A stretch of DNA of 64,000 nt, taken from Limonium bicolor (lineage: Eukaryota > Streptophyta > Magnoliopsida > Caryophyllales > Plumbaginaceae). The stretch covers positions 473,793,375 to 473,857,374 of the forward strand of contig CM041776.1 of NCBI GenBank assembly GCA_023374045.1, given 5' to 3'. Below, piece after piece: positions 61,985 through 64,000 of this stretch. Numbering within the stretch: the stretch's first letter is position 1; each line of letters starts with the position of its first letter. A program made the position numbers and the translations under genes. Under the pieces are notes generated by a model. That model saw nothing but the letters and a program-made list of their open reading frames with translations, was not told where the DNA came from and did not search any database.

Positions 61985-64000
61985 GTATAAACACTACTTT
62001 TCGTATCATTCCCATTCAAATCCTCCTCCGGTAGTAACCATATTGGTCCACCCTTAACGTATTCCCTGAACTTAGTTCACCTAACTACCATTGTTGCGGT
62101 CTCTCAATATTAAGAGGTATCCCCACTCTCTTAGCAGTGGTTCGTTATCCGCTTTACTTACTTATATAACATAAACTCTTACAATCGATTAAATTTATAT
62201 AACATATCTTGTTTGTGGCTTATAAGCCTTATTGCCTTGAGCTTCGCTCATTGTAGGCTGTCCACACACGTGTACTTCTCTGTACCACATTACATGATTT
62301 GGATATCATATTAGGCTCCATGACAAGGTCGTTGCATTCCGTTTCCTTTCATGGGATGCCCCTTAGGATTGTCAGTCCGTCTCCTGACAACTTATGTCTA
62401 AACTGGGTGTTAGTTTCAACCCTTGTGTTTCTGTCACGTTATCTCGTTCAACTATCGTTGATGCGAACACCCTTCAAGGATTGCTCCTGGGTGTTGCTAA
62501 GTTATGCCTTTACATCTGGTTCGCACTTATTGGTATATTCAGTTAGCCACGCCGTTTTGCGTTCTTGACTGGCTTATTATCTTCTTCTGTGAAGATCAAC
62601 ATCTCCTGGTAGTGTAGGTACTCATTCTGGGAATTTCATACCGTTCATTGCACATTAATGTGTCCACATTAGGCATTTGCCTCGTCATGTACAGGTTGGG
62701 TCACCGTTCCAGCTATCATGTTTATCCCTCAAGATTCTTAAGACATATATGATGTCTTTACATAACAGTTAGGGCACTTCGCACCTCCTGACTCTTAAAC
62801 ATTTCCTTGAAATGAATTCACTAATTCCTTTAGTGTCGTTAACTTAACTGAGTTCCTTTACTTTAACCATTCATGGTAATCAGTTGCTCTTGCTTGACTT
62901 TTACTGCTGACCGTAGTATGAAGTCGATTACTTCCCGTGTTCCAGACTCTACTTGTATACATATGTGGGGTACCATGCTGATACATTGCTACTTACCCAA
63001 CTAACCCATAAGTAGGTCTGTCAGGCCCACAAGCTCCCATCGGAGTGCGGTCGTCCCACATTACAGTTGGTACACTCGTAGTGTCCGTCACACGCCTAGG
63101 TGAAGTATTCTGTTGTCAACTCCCTTATATTGTCCCGTGACAATATGCATTCCGTGCTTCCCGAACTTAATCGAGGGAAAGTTTATCCACTGTTGTATCT
63201 TTATCAACTACCCTTGGGTTTACTGGTTTGGTTTAAAAGAAGGTTAGAAAGAAAATCTGGTTTTGGAAGAAAAGAGTTCTAAGTTTGAAAGAAAAATTCT
63301 CGTGGTTTCACAACGTCTTCTTGCCTTATCCAAGTCTAGCTTCTTGCTGACTGGTTTATTCCCACATACATTGGTTAGGCTGTTAAGCCCTTCCACGGTT
63401 ACGATGATCTCCTTTAACTTCATGTTACTTCACTAAGTACTTCGTATTTGTTAAAAATTTTCCCGAACAGCCCCGTTATAGTAGCACTTGCTATGGCAAG
63501 TGCACCATGCTAACTGGCTCTCGGTTATACACACACCGGTTGCGGTATTGTTCTCACCCGCACTGTTATCAGTGGCTCTGTTGGCCCTTACTTGACCTTA
63601 CAGTCCTGACAATAAATCCTCTGGGTGACTTCCCACTGTCTTCACATAATAACTACTAACTAGGGTGTTTCCCATTCTGGGAGACCCCTTCTCACTTAGC
63701 ATTGTATCTCCTTCGTAGCCCGTTCCACACATTTGTCGTGGTTACTGAGACTTGTTTCTTGTTTGGGTACTACGTTGTAGTTCCTTTGTCGGTTGGTATA
63801 CCGTCAATGTATTATTTAACAACTGTAGTCCCGTAGACTCTCGTCCCGGGTTCCATTACTTCACTTCTTGCCTATTGCACAGTTAGTGCATTGCAAGCTG
63901 ATTGTTCTCGACTGCTCAGCATGTCGACCCTGGTTGCCGGAAATTCTATTCTCCTATGCATAGGTTTCTTCATTCTTTGCTATTTAATGCGGTTAACATT

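Larger units (their letters stand above)
57895..64000 (-). mobile_element. B element internal region, apparently non-coding (LARD-like)
   Basis: By position this should contain the chromodomain and integrase of a minus-strand element just inside the distal polypurine tract, as in T1, but no such protein is readable on the minus strand. Plus-strand ORFs (for example 178 codons at 59856-60392) are of low complexity and on the wrong strand. About 40 bp near 60030-60070 (CCAAAACACTCAGTC and GAGTGCAGAGGCGTAAAC) is shared with X at 32820 and 49285. The right end lies outside the window. Apart from the repeats and the hAT element listed separately I see nothing else in it. Confidence 0.6.

Overview
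The window reads as plant nuclear DNA, probably heterochromatin of a flowering plant with a large repeat-rich genome. I see no host gene, tRNA or rRNA. Nearly everything belongs to five related families of LTR retrotransposons with unusually long LTRs (about 4.1 to 5.6 kb). I call them T1, A, B/D, C and X. Their LTRs begin TGAAATACCCC and end GGGGTGTTACA (X ends GGGGTGTTATA). The only coding element, T1, is a Ty3/gypsy chromovirus, most like the Tekay/Del lineage: tRNA-Met primer site, Gag, protease, RT-RNase H, integrase and a C-terminal chromodomain. The lineage is inferred from motifs, not from a search.

Layout. 1-365 is the 3' end of an upstream T1 copy that shares the LTR at 366-4520. 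366-14980 is a complete T1 with two near-identical LTRs, inserted in a B/D-family LTR whose remainder is 14981-18238. 18239-19348 is an A-like fragment. 19349-24971 is an A LTR on the minus strand. 24972-26149 is a C-like LTR fragment. 26150-28092 plus 55394-57894 is one minus-strand B LTR, split by a 27.3-kb X insertion (28093-55388) with a perfect target duplication, GTCCG. X is a mosaic of segments in alternating orientation. It holds a CACTA-like element (31406-32798) and a solo C LTR with perfect TCAAG duplications (43918-48055). 57895-64000 is the internal region of the B element, apparently non-coding, and carries a non-autonomous hAT element (60498-61984) with an 8-bp duplication.

Main points of interest. 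(1) T1 carries, between the Gag zinc knuckles and the protease, a captured AlkB/ALKBH1-like 2-oxoglutarate Fe(II) dioxygenase domain. (2) The Gag-AlkB reading frame is interrupted by three short segments that look like plant introns (GT...AG, phases 0, 1, 1); removing the third joins Gag to the AlkB domain in frame. (3) In T1, B and X, each of two polypurine tracts is preceded by a stem-loop whose stem sequence changes while its pairing is kept. (4) The LTRs carry arrays of hairpin-forming minisatellites whose stem sequence differs by family. (5) Splice-site-like motifs in the long LTR leaders are shared across families.

T1 ORFs are broken by many one-base indels but show almost no nonsense substitutions, so either the indels are very recent or the assembly has residual long-read errors. 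This limits any statement about whether the proteins are functional.
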